Shown piece after piece: positions 53,867-64,000 of a stretch of DNA of 64,000 nt. The stretch is from Vesta saturnalis (taxonomy: Eukaryota; Arthropoda; Insecta; Coleoptera; Lampyridae). Made by a program: the position numbers and the translations under genes. The notes beneath the pieces are model-generated. The model was not told where the DNA came from. It worked only from the letters and a program-made list of their open reading frames with translations, and ran no database searches. Position 1 is the stretch's first letter. The number at the start of each line of letters is the position of its first letter. The stretch is from positions 929,501 through 993,500 of the forward strand of contig JARFJB010000931.1 in NCBI GenBank assembly GCA_036346205.1. The letters are read 5' to 3'.

Positions 53867-54032
53867 ATCTAGTTTTGTTAGGTTATTGTAGTTTTGCTTA
53901 TCTAATCTAATTATGTTAGGTTACAGTAGTTTTGTTTTTCTTATCTATAATAGATGACGTCACATATCGGCATCATCCTCATCCTTCATCCTATGTTCCT
54001 TTATTTACCGCATCCTGCGCTCCTCCTACCTT

Positions 54033-54680
54033 CCTAACACGTGTGCACGTGTGCACGTGTGTACGTGTGTACGTGTGTACGTGTGTACGTGTGTACGTGT
54101 GTACGTGTGTACGTGTGTACGTGTGTACGTGTGTACGTGTATACGTGTGTACGTGTGTACATCTGTACGTATGTACGTGTGTACGTGTGTACATGTGTAC
54201 GTGTGTACGTGTGTACGTGTGTACGTGTGTACGTGTGTACGTGTGTACGTGTGTACGTTTGTACGTGTGTACGTGTGTACGTGTGTACGTGTGTACGTGT
54301 GTACGTGTGTACGTGTACGTGTGTACGTGTGTACGTGTGTACGTGTGTAGTGTACGTGTGTACGTGTGTACGTGCGTACGTGTGTACGTGTGTACGTGTG
54401 TACGTGTGTACGTGTGTACGTGTGTACGTGTGTACGTGTGTACGTGTGTACGTGTGTACGTGTGTACGTGTGTACGTGTGTACGTGTATACGTGCGTACG
54501 TGCGTACGTGTGTACGTGTGTACGTGTGTACGTGTGTACGTATGTACGTGTTTACATGTGTAGGTGTGTACGTGTGTACGTGTGTACGTGTGTACGTCTA
54601 TACGTGTGTACGTGTGTACGTGTGTACGTCTGTACGTGTGTGCGTGTGTACGTGTGTACGTGTGTACGTGTCTTTATTCC
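54033..54680. repeat. Octamer array (TGTACGTG)n, about 80 units
   Basis: Nearly 650 bases of the 8-mer GTGTACGT with scattered point changes and a few indels, ending in TGTGCG-rich repeats to about 54,725. Every unit is alternating purine-pyrimidine and contains the palindromes GTAC and ACGT. Because 24 bases equal three units, long frames with a VCTCVRVY period stay open in all + frames; they are not genes. Confidence 0.97.
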
Positions 54681-54839
54681 TTCGTGTGTGCGTGTGTGCG
54701 TGGATGCGTGTGTGCCTGTGTGCGAGTGTTTAGTGTTACCGCAAAGAAAAATAATTAATGGGGTTTATATCTTGTCGATAAGTCGTTATTTGGTAATCAT
54801 TTTCGGGTTGTTTTATTTCATGTAAGGTTTAAATGAACG

Positions 54840-56340
54840 TTGTATAGAAACACGTGACTCGAAGCTGTTACTAGAAAACGACCATAGCAAATCGGTTAGT
54901 ATTTCTATATGCACGGAATCTGGGTAAAATGTCACCGATTAGTAATTAGTTACATTAAAACGTATCGCAAAACAAGAGGCTTTGTTTGTTACTTTGAAAT
55001 TCGAGAAATATAGGATTTGTTACGCACGGTTGAATATTTCAAAAATTATTACTTCTTTTAATAATAAATATGAAAATGTTCCCACGTAATATTTCTTGTT
55101 TTTTATGTAATAACGTTATGGGGGTGGATTTTGAAGAAAACACTTATTTGCATTTGGAGGTTCGATTGAGCCGTACCGTTCCTTTCTTTTGTCACAAACA
55201 GTAATTGTAAACTGTTGTGGCTATAAATACATTACCGTTTCAGTTTTAGTAAAAATTGAAAATGCGAATTTTTTTACAAAATTAAAGTGGTCGTGTAAAC
55301 AAACGTATTGATAATCACATCGTTCTGGTTTTAATCAACGAAGTGGCGTGTAAACAAAATAGCTATAAATAATAGTCTCCGTCATAAGTTTAAGTGGAAT
55401 ACCTTAACCCATTAGATGTCTTTAATTAATGGATTGCATCCAACATAAGTAGGTATTTGAATGAAGATTAAAGCTAGCATCAAGCAATTCAGTTTGGTGT
55501 AATCTATTGAAAATTGGCAATGCCCTGCAAGAAGTTACTATTTTTTATTATCACAAGATATTGAATCGCACTGAATTGTTTCTTTATAAGAAATAGTAGT
55601 AATGCGAAAGTAATTTAATTTCCAACACGCCATCTTGCAAGAATGCTTATTAAGTTGAAAGCTGTTAAAAAAAGGAAACCGTATGACAGTACAATGTCCC
55701 CGTAATTGCTGGAGTTGGTATTATCGATTCGCCAGCGTAGAGGAATTAACGCCTGGACAAACATGGTATCAGAAACCTCAGTTTAATTGTTGTTATTAGC
55801 GATACCGGGGTTTACAGAAACGTGTATAGATGCCATTGAAAAAGCCTGAAAATTTCACCTTTACGGCAGATTTTGCCACTAGAAGCTGGTTGCTCACGGC
55901 TGTTAAAACTAGCCCGTTATAATTGGTTTTAAATGCAGAGATGAACATGTAAGGTGAGAAAGGGATGCTGAAGTTTCTAGCGCAGTCACTCAAACTTTCG
56001 CCTCATTGCTTGTGGGGTACACTATCGGTCACTTTGTTAACGTAACTGTTTTATTTTCACTTTACCCTTGCAAGGTTTTGTTTGAATGAACTTTTAAATG
56101 TATTTAATTCAGTCAGCTTATTTAGAATGTTTGTCTAAGAACGGATTTCTTTATATATGTAATTTATTATAATTGTACGAATGCATTGTCGGGATTAGGT
56201 GAAACACTGCTGTATTCACGATGCAATTATGTAAATTCTTTGTCCATTTCTTTGATATTACCTATGTGTAGTGTAATCTGTATTTCAGTTACCTAATTGC
56301 TAAGTATTAATTTTTCTGTTTGTCTTATTTTATGTGCCAC
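54840..56340. other. AT-rich stretch, nothing recognised
   Basis: The minus-strand frame at 55,796-55,993 has no recognisable domain. No repeat was identified. Confidence 0.5.
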
Positions 56341-58730
56341 TTAACCTTGATGTGTCGTTTGGGTCGTTTTTTACCCGAACGCTACTTTATTCATTTCCCA
56401 AACATTTATTATGCGTTCTAGATATTTGGGCTTTTAGGACTTTCTTTGTAATTAATACAGCTTCAATATTTTCTAATTAGCGAGAAAATATTTGTATAAA
56501 ACTATTTTTTTAGCAGTAAAAGTTTACTCACGTAAATTGTTCGGGTCACTTTTGTCCTCTGCTCTCTCGAAGTCGAACCAAGTTGAGACTTGCATAATTC
56601 CTTGCATTACAGTGTCAGCAATACCAACAGGTTACGACTTAAATGGTAATTCCTTCAGTTCTTTATTATTTCACAGTGCTTGCTAATCGGTTAGTGAGTG
56701 TGGACGTTTAGTTCTGTATACAAATCTAGTACAAAATAATTTGTTATTATGACTTCGAAACAATAAAAATGTGTGCCTCCTTTGACACAAATGCAACCAG
56801 AAGAAGCAATTTATAATTCGGACGAAAAAATATTTGATTTTTAAGATTCTTTTGATGACTGGGTTCCATCTGACGAAGAGGAATGTTCTAAAAGTGAAGA
56901 TAAAATTTCTGTTTGTTTGGAAAGTGAGTCGGAAGAGGATAAACCAGAAATTTCAAATGTTACATCCGAAACTATGTTATCGATGGACAAGAAAATTGAA
57001 TGGTTTTCTGAACCTCCTATGCATCAAGGGAGACTTGCTGCACACAACGTTCTTACAATGACACCCGGACTTACTAGGTACACCAGTTCAAGAGTGGAAG
57101 ACGAGTTATCTGCTTTTATGCCTTTCTTTCCACCATCAATTGAAAAAATAATTTTAGAAAATTCAAACATAGAAGATCGTCGAGTATATGACAAAAATTA
57201 CAAAGATTTGGATGCACAAGATTTATATGCCTACATTGTGTATTAATTTTAGCAGGTGCTTTCAAATCTCATAACGAATCGACTGAAAGGTTATGAGATG
57301 CTGAGCAGTATATTTCGTGCAACAATGTCTTTGGAGCATTTCAAACGCATTTCTAGAGTAATAAGGTTTGATAATAAACAAACACGAACTGAAAGAAGAG
57401 CACGGGATACATTTGCGGCTATAAGAGAGCTTTGGGACAAATGGATAGAGATTTTGCCACAATTGTTCAATCCATATGAAAATGTAATCGTTGATGAACA
57501 ATTAGTTGAGTTTAATACATGCCCAGTAAGCCCGCTCATTGCGGAATAAAATTTTGGGTATTATGCGATAATAACACAGCGCATGTATGGAACATCCAAT
57601 CTTACCTTGGAAAACCCATTGGAGGAGTCAGAGAACAAAATCAGGATATGCGGGTTGTTTTGGACCTTTCTTATGGATTGAAAGTGCACAATACTACATG
57701 TGACAATTTTTTTACGTCGTATGAACTTGGTCAGCTTCTAACTCAAGCGAAAGATCAAAATGATTGATACAATGAAAATAAACAAGATTTGTATTCCACC
57801 AGTGCTACTTCAAACGAGGAACGTTCCAAAAATGTCTTCAAAGTTTGCATTTACTTCTGATACTTCTTTAGTATCATACCTTTCAGAAAAATCTAACAAA
57901 TGCGTTATACTGCAAAGTACATTGCATTCGGAAGAAGCAATCTCAAACTTAAATAGTAAAAAGCCTGAAATTATACTAGACTATAATAAAACGAAAGTGA
58001 CAGTTGATACCATGGACAAAGCGGTTTATGTGTTATACAACAAAAAGGAAAACCAACCGCTGGCCGATTATAGTCTATAATGTAATTGACATTAGTTCTT
58101 ACAATGCCTACGTTTTATATTTGAAAACAACTAACAGTTGGGGTTCAAAGGATTTTCGAAAACAACGGAACTTTTTAGAAAACTTGGGTTGCCATTGGTA
58201 AAACCACACATTGAAAGAAGAAAGCACCCTCCTAGAACAAAAGCCGCAAGAGATGTTGTTGAAAAAGTAAAATCTGCTTGAAATCAGGAAGGAGGAGCTT
58301 CAACATCAACTCAATCTAAAAAGAGAGGCAGATGCTATTTGTGTAAAAAAACAGACAATAAATGTTCCAGTTTGTGCTGCAAGTGTGGAAAGTACTGTTG
58401 TAAGAAACATGTAGGACAAATATGCAAACAGTGTTCTAAATAGATAAAATGCCTTTTTGTCCTTTATAGATTTAGTTGTTTCTTTTCGTTGTTTATAAGT
58501 AAATTTAATTTTGAAGCGTTTCGTTTTTCGCTAATATTCATTTTTATATTCCGTAGTCTGTAAACAATTAGTATACTTATTTTAAAATGTATTGTCCAAT
58601 TTTTGTTTATTAAATGTTTGCTTTTACGCTACAAATGTTTATTTAAATATAAAACTGAAGCTGGGTGATGTTAACCAGTCATTTGAACGTCATGGGTCGT
58701 TTTAGACCCGAACACCTTATGTATGTACAC
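56341..58730 (+). mobile_element. PiggyBac element with TTAA at the left end
   Basis: TTAA at 56,341 is followed by CCTTGATGTGTCGTTTGGGT and CGTTTTTTACCCGAACG. Near the right end, CATGGGTCGTTTTAGACCCG, then AACACC (58,691-58,717), has a matching GGGT..ACCC hairpin that in inverted view lines up with the left one. The exact right end and its TTAA could not be fixed. Between them is a piggyBac transposase (56,750-58,441). TTAA is the known piggyBac target site. Confidence 0.82.
56750..58441 (+). pseudogene. PiggyBac transposase (PGBD-like), frameshifted
   Basis: The acidic N-terminus (DDWVPSDEEECSKSEDKISV) is followed by KIEWFSEPPMHQGRLAAHNV, TPGLTRYTSSRVEDELSAF and FPPSIEKII. The core follows in several frames: RATMSLEHFKRISRVIRFDN, RELWDKWIEILPQLFNPYEN, IVDEQLVEF (first Asp at 57,493), ITFWV-like KFWVLCDNN, VRE.NQ.MRVVLDLSYGLK, TTCDNFFTSYELGQLL (second Asp at 57,702), and KVTVDTMDK (third Asp region, about 58,005-58,017). 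A Cys-rich C-terminus, RCYLCKKTDNKCSSLCCKCG and the next ~17 residues (58,328-58,440), matches the terminal zinc-binding domain of the family. Frameshifts lie near 57,245, 57,540, 57,630, 57,755 and 58,070, plus stops. Probably inactive. Confidence 0.9.
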
Positions 58731-58814
58731 AAAAAGAACGACGCAGCAGGTTTAATCTGTATTATTATTCTTCATTTTACTGTATTATCAACTCAACTGC
58801 TGGCATGTTTTTTA

Positions 58815-59271
58815 TTGTTATTATGACAATCGTCATAAGTTTACAGTTTATTTTTTTTATTCTGTTTATACGTAATTAAGCTGCTTTTTATTTACTTAAT
58901 TACTTAACTTTATAGTTTTGTGCGCACTTTAACCTGATTTACTAGTATTTTGTTGTATATTTGCATATTTAACCTTTTCTTGGTGGTTCCTTCCCAGTGT
59001 GCAAATAAACGGATTCAACCATCACTGCGCAAAGCTTGTTAATTCTAATTTGAGTAATTTTATTGTTTACTTGTCCCCTTATGATACACACTTAACCTCA
59101 TCGATTCCTATGTCATTCTATTAACAGTAGCCTACCACCACACAGCCAGTTATTTTTATCAGATTTGAGTTTTGTGAGTAATTCAGTATTAGACTTGTAA
59201 ATAAATTCTAAGGTTTAGTTATTGTAAAGTCTTTTAATTATTGAGAATAACAATCACATTTTGAATTCCGA
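58815..59271. repeat. Tandem duplication just after the piggyBac, copy 1
   Basis: About 457 bases. It shares with 59,272-59,765 TGTAATTAAGCTGCT-like, ATATTTGCATATTTAACCTT, CCCAGTGTGCAAAT, GCGCAAAGCTTGTTAATTCT and TTGTAAATAAATTCTAAGG in the same order. No protein motif. Confidence 0.88.
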
Positions 59272-59765
59272 TTTATTTATGACACAATCGTGGGTATGAT
59301 TTCACTGTTTATGTTTATATTGTGTTTATATGTAATTAAGCTGCTATTCATTTTCTGTTACTTAATTTTATTTTTTTTTGTTCACACTTTAACCTGGTTT
59401 AATGGTACTTTGTTATATATCTGCATATTGAACCTTTTCTTGGCGGTTCTTTCCCAGTGCGCAAATTATCGGATTGGACTGTCATTGCGCAAAGCTTGTT
59501 AATTCTAATTTGAGTAATTTTATCGTTTACCTGTCCCCCTATGACACAACACAACCTTATCCATTCAGCCAATTCCTTTTATTAGATTTGAGTTTTGCCC
59601 GTAATTCAGTATGAGACTTGTAAATAAATTCTAAGGTTTTAATTATTGCAAAGGCAGCCGTATTATCAGACAAAATACATCATTTAGCTATTTTTTAGTT
59701 GCATCTTTGTGCTCTTAAACATTTTTTACCTTTTTAATTGTTGAGAATAACTTGAATTACACTTT
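59272..59765. repeat. Tandem duplication just after the piggyBac, copy 2
   Basis: Copy of 58,815-59,271, head to tail with it, diverged by substitutions. It carries about 90 extra bases near its end (59,655-59,740) between AATTATTGCAAAG and TTAATTGTTGAGAATAA. Confidence 0.85.
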
Positions 59766-59769
59766 TAAG

Positions 59770-62320
59770 GATAGGCTACGTGGGGATGCTACGACTTTAT
59801 TACTTAATCTCAAAAATTCACATTAAAGTGCACAACGGAAAGGTTTATACTGATCAAAAATTATTCGAAAAATCATTTTAACTTCAAAACTTCAACTCTA
59901 ACGTTAATACACTTTTCCGAGAAACTATTAAATGATAAACATCAATTACTTCTCGCAGCACGAAATAATATTCATTTAACGTAAATTCAAGGTCCGGAAA
60001 TTTTTATAGTTCAATACTTATTTCAAGAAAACACGCGACCGCGGAGGCCTTTCCTACACAACTACTCAAATAATTAGGATACATAAAGGTACACATAGAC
60101 CGAGCCAAAATGAAGGACCGTAACTCTACTACTTTTACCTTGTTACGACGTTGTATAGATGCATGAATTCAGTCGTTCACTGATATCAACATTTGTGTTT
60201 CACTTAAGTTAGTTGCACAAAATGGCGGTGCTCTAAGAGTGAAGATGATGCCGATAGCTCAACTGTCCAAAGTATGCTCACAAAGATCATTCGCATGCAT
60301 AGGGTTGCAGCTATCGAAGATAAAGCGAAAATGGGAACCACGCGTTTTGGATTTACGTAGTCCTGAAAACACGAAAATATTCACAGAACGAACAAGAAAT
60401 ATAGCAAAAATCATTTCCACTGCGTTTTCGTCCCTATAAAACAAGTTCCAGTACCTTGCTTCCTCAGAATACGAACCATAAACCTTATAAAATACCCCTC
60501 GCCCGCTATTTTTAAAAAAACACCTCAAACTCACAGATAAATTACGGAATTAGTACACATACAGCCATCTACATGTCTCTGGACTTTAAAACGATGCTGA
60601 AGGTTTCAGGGCTTAGTGTGCTTGTTCCTACACTGTAAGCGCTAGAAAATTAACGTAAAATAGACTCTTTCCTTTTCCTAGCATTAATAAAAACCTGCAC
60701 AGCTAAAACATTGATTTCCTTTCCATGATCTAGAAACCGCACAGCTCAAAACTCATTTCAAACTTCAGAGATTAAAACACACGCATTTTCAAAAGAAAAC
60801 AGAAGTCATTTTCAACCCATCCTGTATCAGTTCAACTTTAATTACCTGGTCTTTATTTTACATATACAAAGTTCAGTTTGAACTTCCTCATTATTTTTTC
60901 GACAATATATTTATTTTCCGAAAATAAGAGGAAATAAAATAAATAAAATTTTAATTACCACATATACAGAGACGGAAATGACGTATCTACTGATTAATAA
61001 TTCGTTTATTCAGCAAATAAATATAGATGAATGTAACTTTGAAAGAACTCCAGGCAATTTGGTTTGTTCAATAAATATAAACGTGTAAATGTAAAGTTGA
61101 ACTTTGGATAATCCCAAAATAATATGTGTTTATAATAATCTAAACCACTAAAATAAAAACTCGGTATTTACCACTCTTTTGCCAAGATTGTTTATAGCCA
61201 AAAATTTTACTAGGAATTACCAAAAGTTCGAATATAACAACTACGCACTGCAGTGCATAAAGATATTGTCTCAAATAATAAACCAGGTGTTATGATGCAG
61301 GCGACTAAAAGGTTAATACAATGAAGTTAATTAATTCAGTTTCCATCCATGTCTGTGGAATCATAGATAATCTAAGTAGCCGAATCACGTGCGTCATTGT
61401 CTATGTATTAAAGAGCGAAACCACAAGCAGAAGTAATTATTAGTGGTACACACGATCTATCTTAAATGAAAATTAACATACAAATTAACAAAATTTACAT
61501 GAAAATACTTTGAACTTCATTTTTGGTTTGAGACAATTCAAAATTTCTCCGACAGGTTTGGTAAGTAATGGTTTTGTTTATGTTGATCAAGGTTAAGCAG
61601 AATACAGTTAACAAACAAATGTGAGTAAGTAACTTACGTATGTGTAAACGTTTAAATAAATTTAAATGTTTTAGATAAACGATCATCAAATACGATGTAC
61701 TCTTTGAGGCAGTTCAAGAAGAGCAATTACTGGTCATATACGATTTCTACAAGTTCACATTGTATAAAAACCACTAGTTTGATGGTATAAAACCCACTAT
61801 GTGAGTTTTTGAATAAAATAGGACAAAAAGGAGAAGACTTCATCCTCACAAACTGCATTTTAATTTCTTGACAGGTTTAGGAACTAAACACTTCCCATCA
61901 ACAGCACCTAGTACTAATTGTACACGTCTAATACGTCACAAAAGTTAAGTTAAACACTTAAAAATCGTGAATATTAGAACTTTGAATTATGTAAATATAC
62001 ACAAAATAACCGCTACGTTCACAGTAAAACAAATCTGTGAACGTAACTGCTATTCTTAAACCATTTTATCCGCAAACGTCACAAAAATGACACTTTTATG
62101 ACTAAATGTCACAGGTAATAGTTTTATTTCTCAGACATGGAGCAACAGCTTCACTTTTGCGCCTAGTCATTTTTACTTTTACCGATTTGCTTATTTAATG
62201 AGCGTTGTTATGGTTTCATTACTTGCAAAACGTCCTGATTATTTTATTCTTTTACCTGCTAATTAGTTTTGTTGTTTTCTTTCGATCTTTACCAATTATT
62301 TTTAATTACGTTTGCAGATA
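59770..62320. other. AT-rich stretch, nothing recognised
   Basis: Overlapping frames at 60,239-60,439 and 60,259-60,534 carry no recognisable motif. No element ends were seen. Confidence 0.5.
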
Positions 62321-62323
62321 AAG

Positions 62324-62460
62324 TAGTATATTTTATTCGGAGTAAAAGTGAGTTTATGTGGCTCAGCTGAATAATTATTTGTCTCACTTCGTTCGGCAAA
62401 ATAAACATTCAGCTTCGCCACATAAACTATCACTCTTACTCCTAATAACATAATATACTA
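62324..62460. repeat. Long imperfect hairpin, ~50-bp arms
   Basis: The left arm (62,324-62,371: TAGTATATTTTATTCGGAGT, then AAAAGTGAGTTTATGTGGCT) is the inverse of 62,407-62,460, whose reverse complement starts TAGTATATTATGTTATTAGG and includes AGTTTATGTGGC and AGCTGAAT. About 35 loop bases. Probably a small foldback MITE or the remains of transposon ends. It could form a stable RNA hairpin if transcribed. Confidence 0.75.
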
Positions 62461-62586
62461 TTAATATTAATGTGTCTGATTTTTATGTTTTTAACTTAAC
62501 TTTTGTGACGTATTGGAGGTCTGTAACTAGTACTGGATACGGACGATGGAAAGTGTTTGTTTTTAGTTCTGAAACAGGGACAGACA

Positions 62587-62589
<3 letters not shown>

Positions 62590-62673
<84 letters not shown>
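62590..62673. repeat. (TA)n microsatellite
   Basis: About 42 TA units ending directly at ACAGGGTGGTCAC, a possible transposon end. Confidence 0.95.
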
Positions 62674-62676
<3 letters not shown>

Positions 62677-63220
62677 GGTGGTCACTTTTACAATGTACAC
62701 CATTGGGATCTCGGAAACGGTAAAAGAAACAGGGTTGGTTAAATAAAGAAAAATTTGCGCCATTTTAGAATCTTTAAACAATTAAAGAGTAATCTCAGAT
62801 AGATTTTCTAGTTTTTGAATTATCCTGAAAAAACTAGAAAAGACTAGTAAAATGAAATCTTGCATGTTTACATAATTGAGCAAGGGCTATCCATTGCACT
62901 CCTTAAAAATTTTCTAGGCAGACCATTAAAAGTAGGGTTTTATGGGTAACTTTAGATTCTCTTATGGCTGAAATATTGGATTTTTATACCAAAAGGTGCA
63001 GAAAAAAATTAAAAATTCATTCATGTATCACAAATGGTGTAGATGGGCAGGTAGAACGACGCGGCTCTCTGTAGCCTTTCGCAGCGACAGCGAGTCGGGC
63101 GTTAGACAAGGACGGAATAATTGCGGCTGCCGACTGTCGAGAGTTCACCTCGATCGTGTTTAAATTTGCAATTTACACTAGGAAACCTTAATTTTTTACA
63201 ATCTTTTTAATTTCGGCTGA
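62674..63220. mobile_element. ACAGGGTG-started sequence, partner end not in view
   Basis: It begins ATACAGGGTGGTCACTTTTA, like the left end of the element at 18.33-18.80 kb. About 63,030-63,150 is GC-richer than the surroundings. No second end was identified before the window closes, so extent and class are open. Confidence 0.3.
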
Positions 63221-63225
63221 TTAAA

Positions 63226-63448
63226 ATGGGCGAAAATGTTGTGTTCCCTTTGCAACGCGGGTAATGAAAGTTGCAAAGAGAAATATCTGTGTTTAAAATA
63301 CCAAAGGAAAATTATCACACTGACAGCGAAAAATATCGCAAGATGATTGAGATTTAACTGAAAACGGTGTGGAATTTCAGAAGTGAGGACATTATTCGTT
63401 CAGTGAAAGCAGGTCAATACGAAGTAAGAGGCTACAATGATGATTCTT
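63226..63448 (+). pseudogene. Possible THAP-type zinc-finger relic
   Basis: An ATG context followed, across frameshifts, by CSLCNAGNESCKE and SVFKIPKENYHTDSEKYRKM, then FRSEDIIRSVKAGQYEVRG. THAP domains have C-x2-4-C near the start, a (V)F-x-I/F-P-K block, and a final C-x2-H near a 'VC..HF' stretch. The Cys pair and FKIPK are visible, while the last Cys is Arg here and the frame is broken by a stop after MIEI. THAP domains occur in P-element-like transposases and in host proteins. The rest of any protein is absent. Weak assignment. Confidence 0.35.
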
Positions 63449-63449
63449 A

Positions 63450-64000
63450 ATTTAAGCAAAGCAAATTAGGAATGGGTTAAGTAGGTAATACATTTATTGC
63501 AAGCTTTCCATAAGATATACCTTGAGGTAGGTATACGTAGCCACCTATTTATTGTCCTCAATATCATCAGCATTATGTAAAGCTTATGTAACAAATACAT
63601 ATTTATAGGTTAAGCCCATTTCATGAAAGATGTTCGGTGTTAGGATTGTTATGATAATTTTCTCTTTCGCGAGAACTATATCTTTACACGTTGTAATGCG
63701 AATGAAACAATACTATAAGCTAAGCAGGAAGATAAACTAAGAAAAAAAACGTCTTCACAAAGAAGAATCACGATTGCAAAATTGTTAACTTCCATTATAT
63801 TATTTCAAACTAATGCTAATGTAGTAGCGACATTATTATACACGTAAAAAAATAGCAAAACTAATGCGGAAAAATGGTACGGAACGCACAGAGGATGAAC
63901 AGGGAGGGCTTTGAACGGACGCAATGCTACCATCTCACGCGCACACAACGATCGCTTTCTAACGAGTAGCCGTTCTACCCTCATACTCTATATCGTGATA
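63450..64000. other. AT-rich end of window, nothing recognised
   Basis: No motif or repeat was assigned. It may contain the rest of the element beginning at 62,674. Confidence 0.4.

Noticed and set aside
53932..54825. 297-codon + frame with repeated VCTCVRVY, and companions in the other frames
   Set aside because: Pure consequence of the octamer array: three units make 24 bases, so no stop arises in any + frame.

Overview
This window looks like AT-rich, intron- or intergenic-type nuclear DNA from an arthropod, most likely an insect. The order cannot be read from the sequence. Three things point this way: there is no prokaryotic gene organisation, there are long alternating purine/pyrimidine microsatellites, and the transposon families are typical of arthropod genomes (hAT, mariner, piggyBac, IS630-like DDE, Penelope-like, and two kinds of jockey/CR1-like non-LTR elements). 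I found no convincing single-copy host gene. Almost every protein-like signal is a transposon or the relic of one.

Layout: TA and TG/CG microsatellites (0.1-0.35 kb); a rearranged non-LTR retrotransposon on the minus strand (3.1-4.76 kb); a minus-strand relic of an uncharacterised transposase-like family with D / SDNC / HTHMEAD motifs (10.7-12.2 kb); a giant foldback element (12.45-13.6 kb); a minus-strand non-LTR endonuclease relic (16.2-17.2 kb); a small CAGGGT-ended element (18.3-18.8 kb); an intron-containing piggyBac relic (19.5-20.2 kb); and a 435-bp segment duplicated in tandem with CACACG hexamer tracts (20.8-22.15 kb). From 22 to 31 kb there is mostly anonymous AT-rich DNA. At 31.0-32.3 kb lies an IS630-like DDE transposase relic on the minus strand.

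The 33-47 kb part is a dense transposon nest. An isolated Penelope-like end lies at 33.7 kb. A Penelope-like element (PLE, 35.13-39.41 kb) has direct-repeat pLTRs carrying hammerhead-ribozyme-like cores, a degenerate RT and a GIY-YIG endonuclease. A mariner with TA target duplication (37.41-38.46 kb) sits inside this PLE. A second IS630-like DDE relic abuts its 3' end (39.4-40.3 kb). Then follow a second copy of the foldback element (40.79-41.54 kb), a second mariner with 45-bp terminal inverted repeats (TIRs) (41.74-42.81 kb), and a nearly complete 3,988-bp hAT element (42.89-46.88 kb). The hAT has matching TIRs, an 8-bp target duplication with one mismatch, a TATA box, a tiny first exon and a transposase gene broken by one stop and a few frameshifts, at least two of them in homopolymers.

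The last part holds a jockey-like element with gag, endonuclease and RT (49.3-53.55 kb) whose endonuclease and RT catalytic motifs are both mutated, a tRNA-derived SINE head (53.8 kb), a ~650-bp array of the octamer TGTACGTG (54.0-54.7 kb), a piggyBac element (56.34-58.73 kb), a ~457-bp tandem duplication (58.8-59.77 kb), a long hairpin (62.3 kb), a TA microsatellite, and a possible THAP-domain relic (63.2 kb) near the window end.

The genes do not form a pathway. The region records repeated transposon insertion, nesting and decay. The strongest leads are the ribozyme-like motifs in the PLE repeats, the well-preserved hAT, the two foldback copies, and the 10.7-12.2 kb relic of a poorly characterised family.
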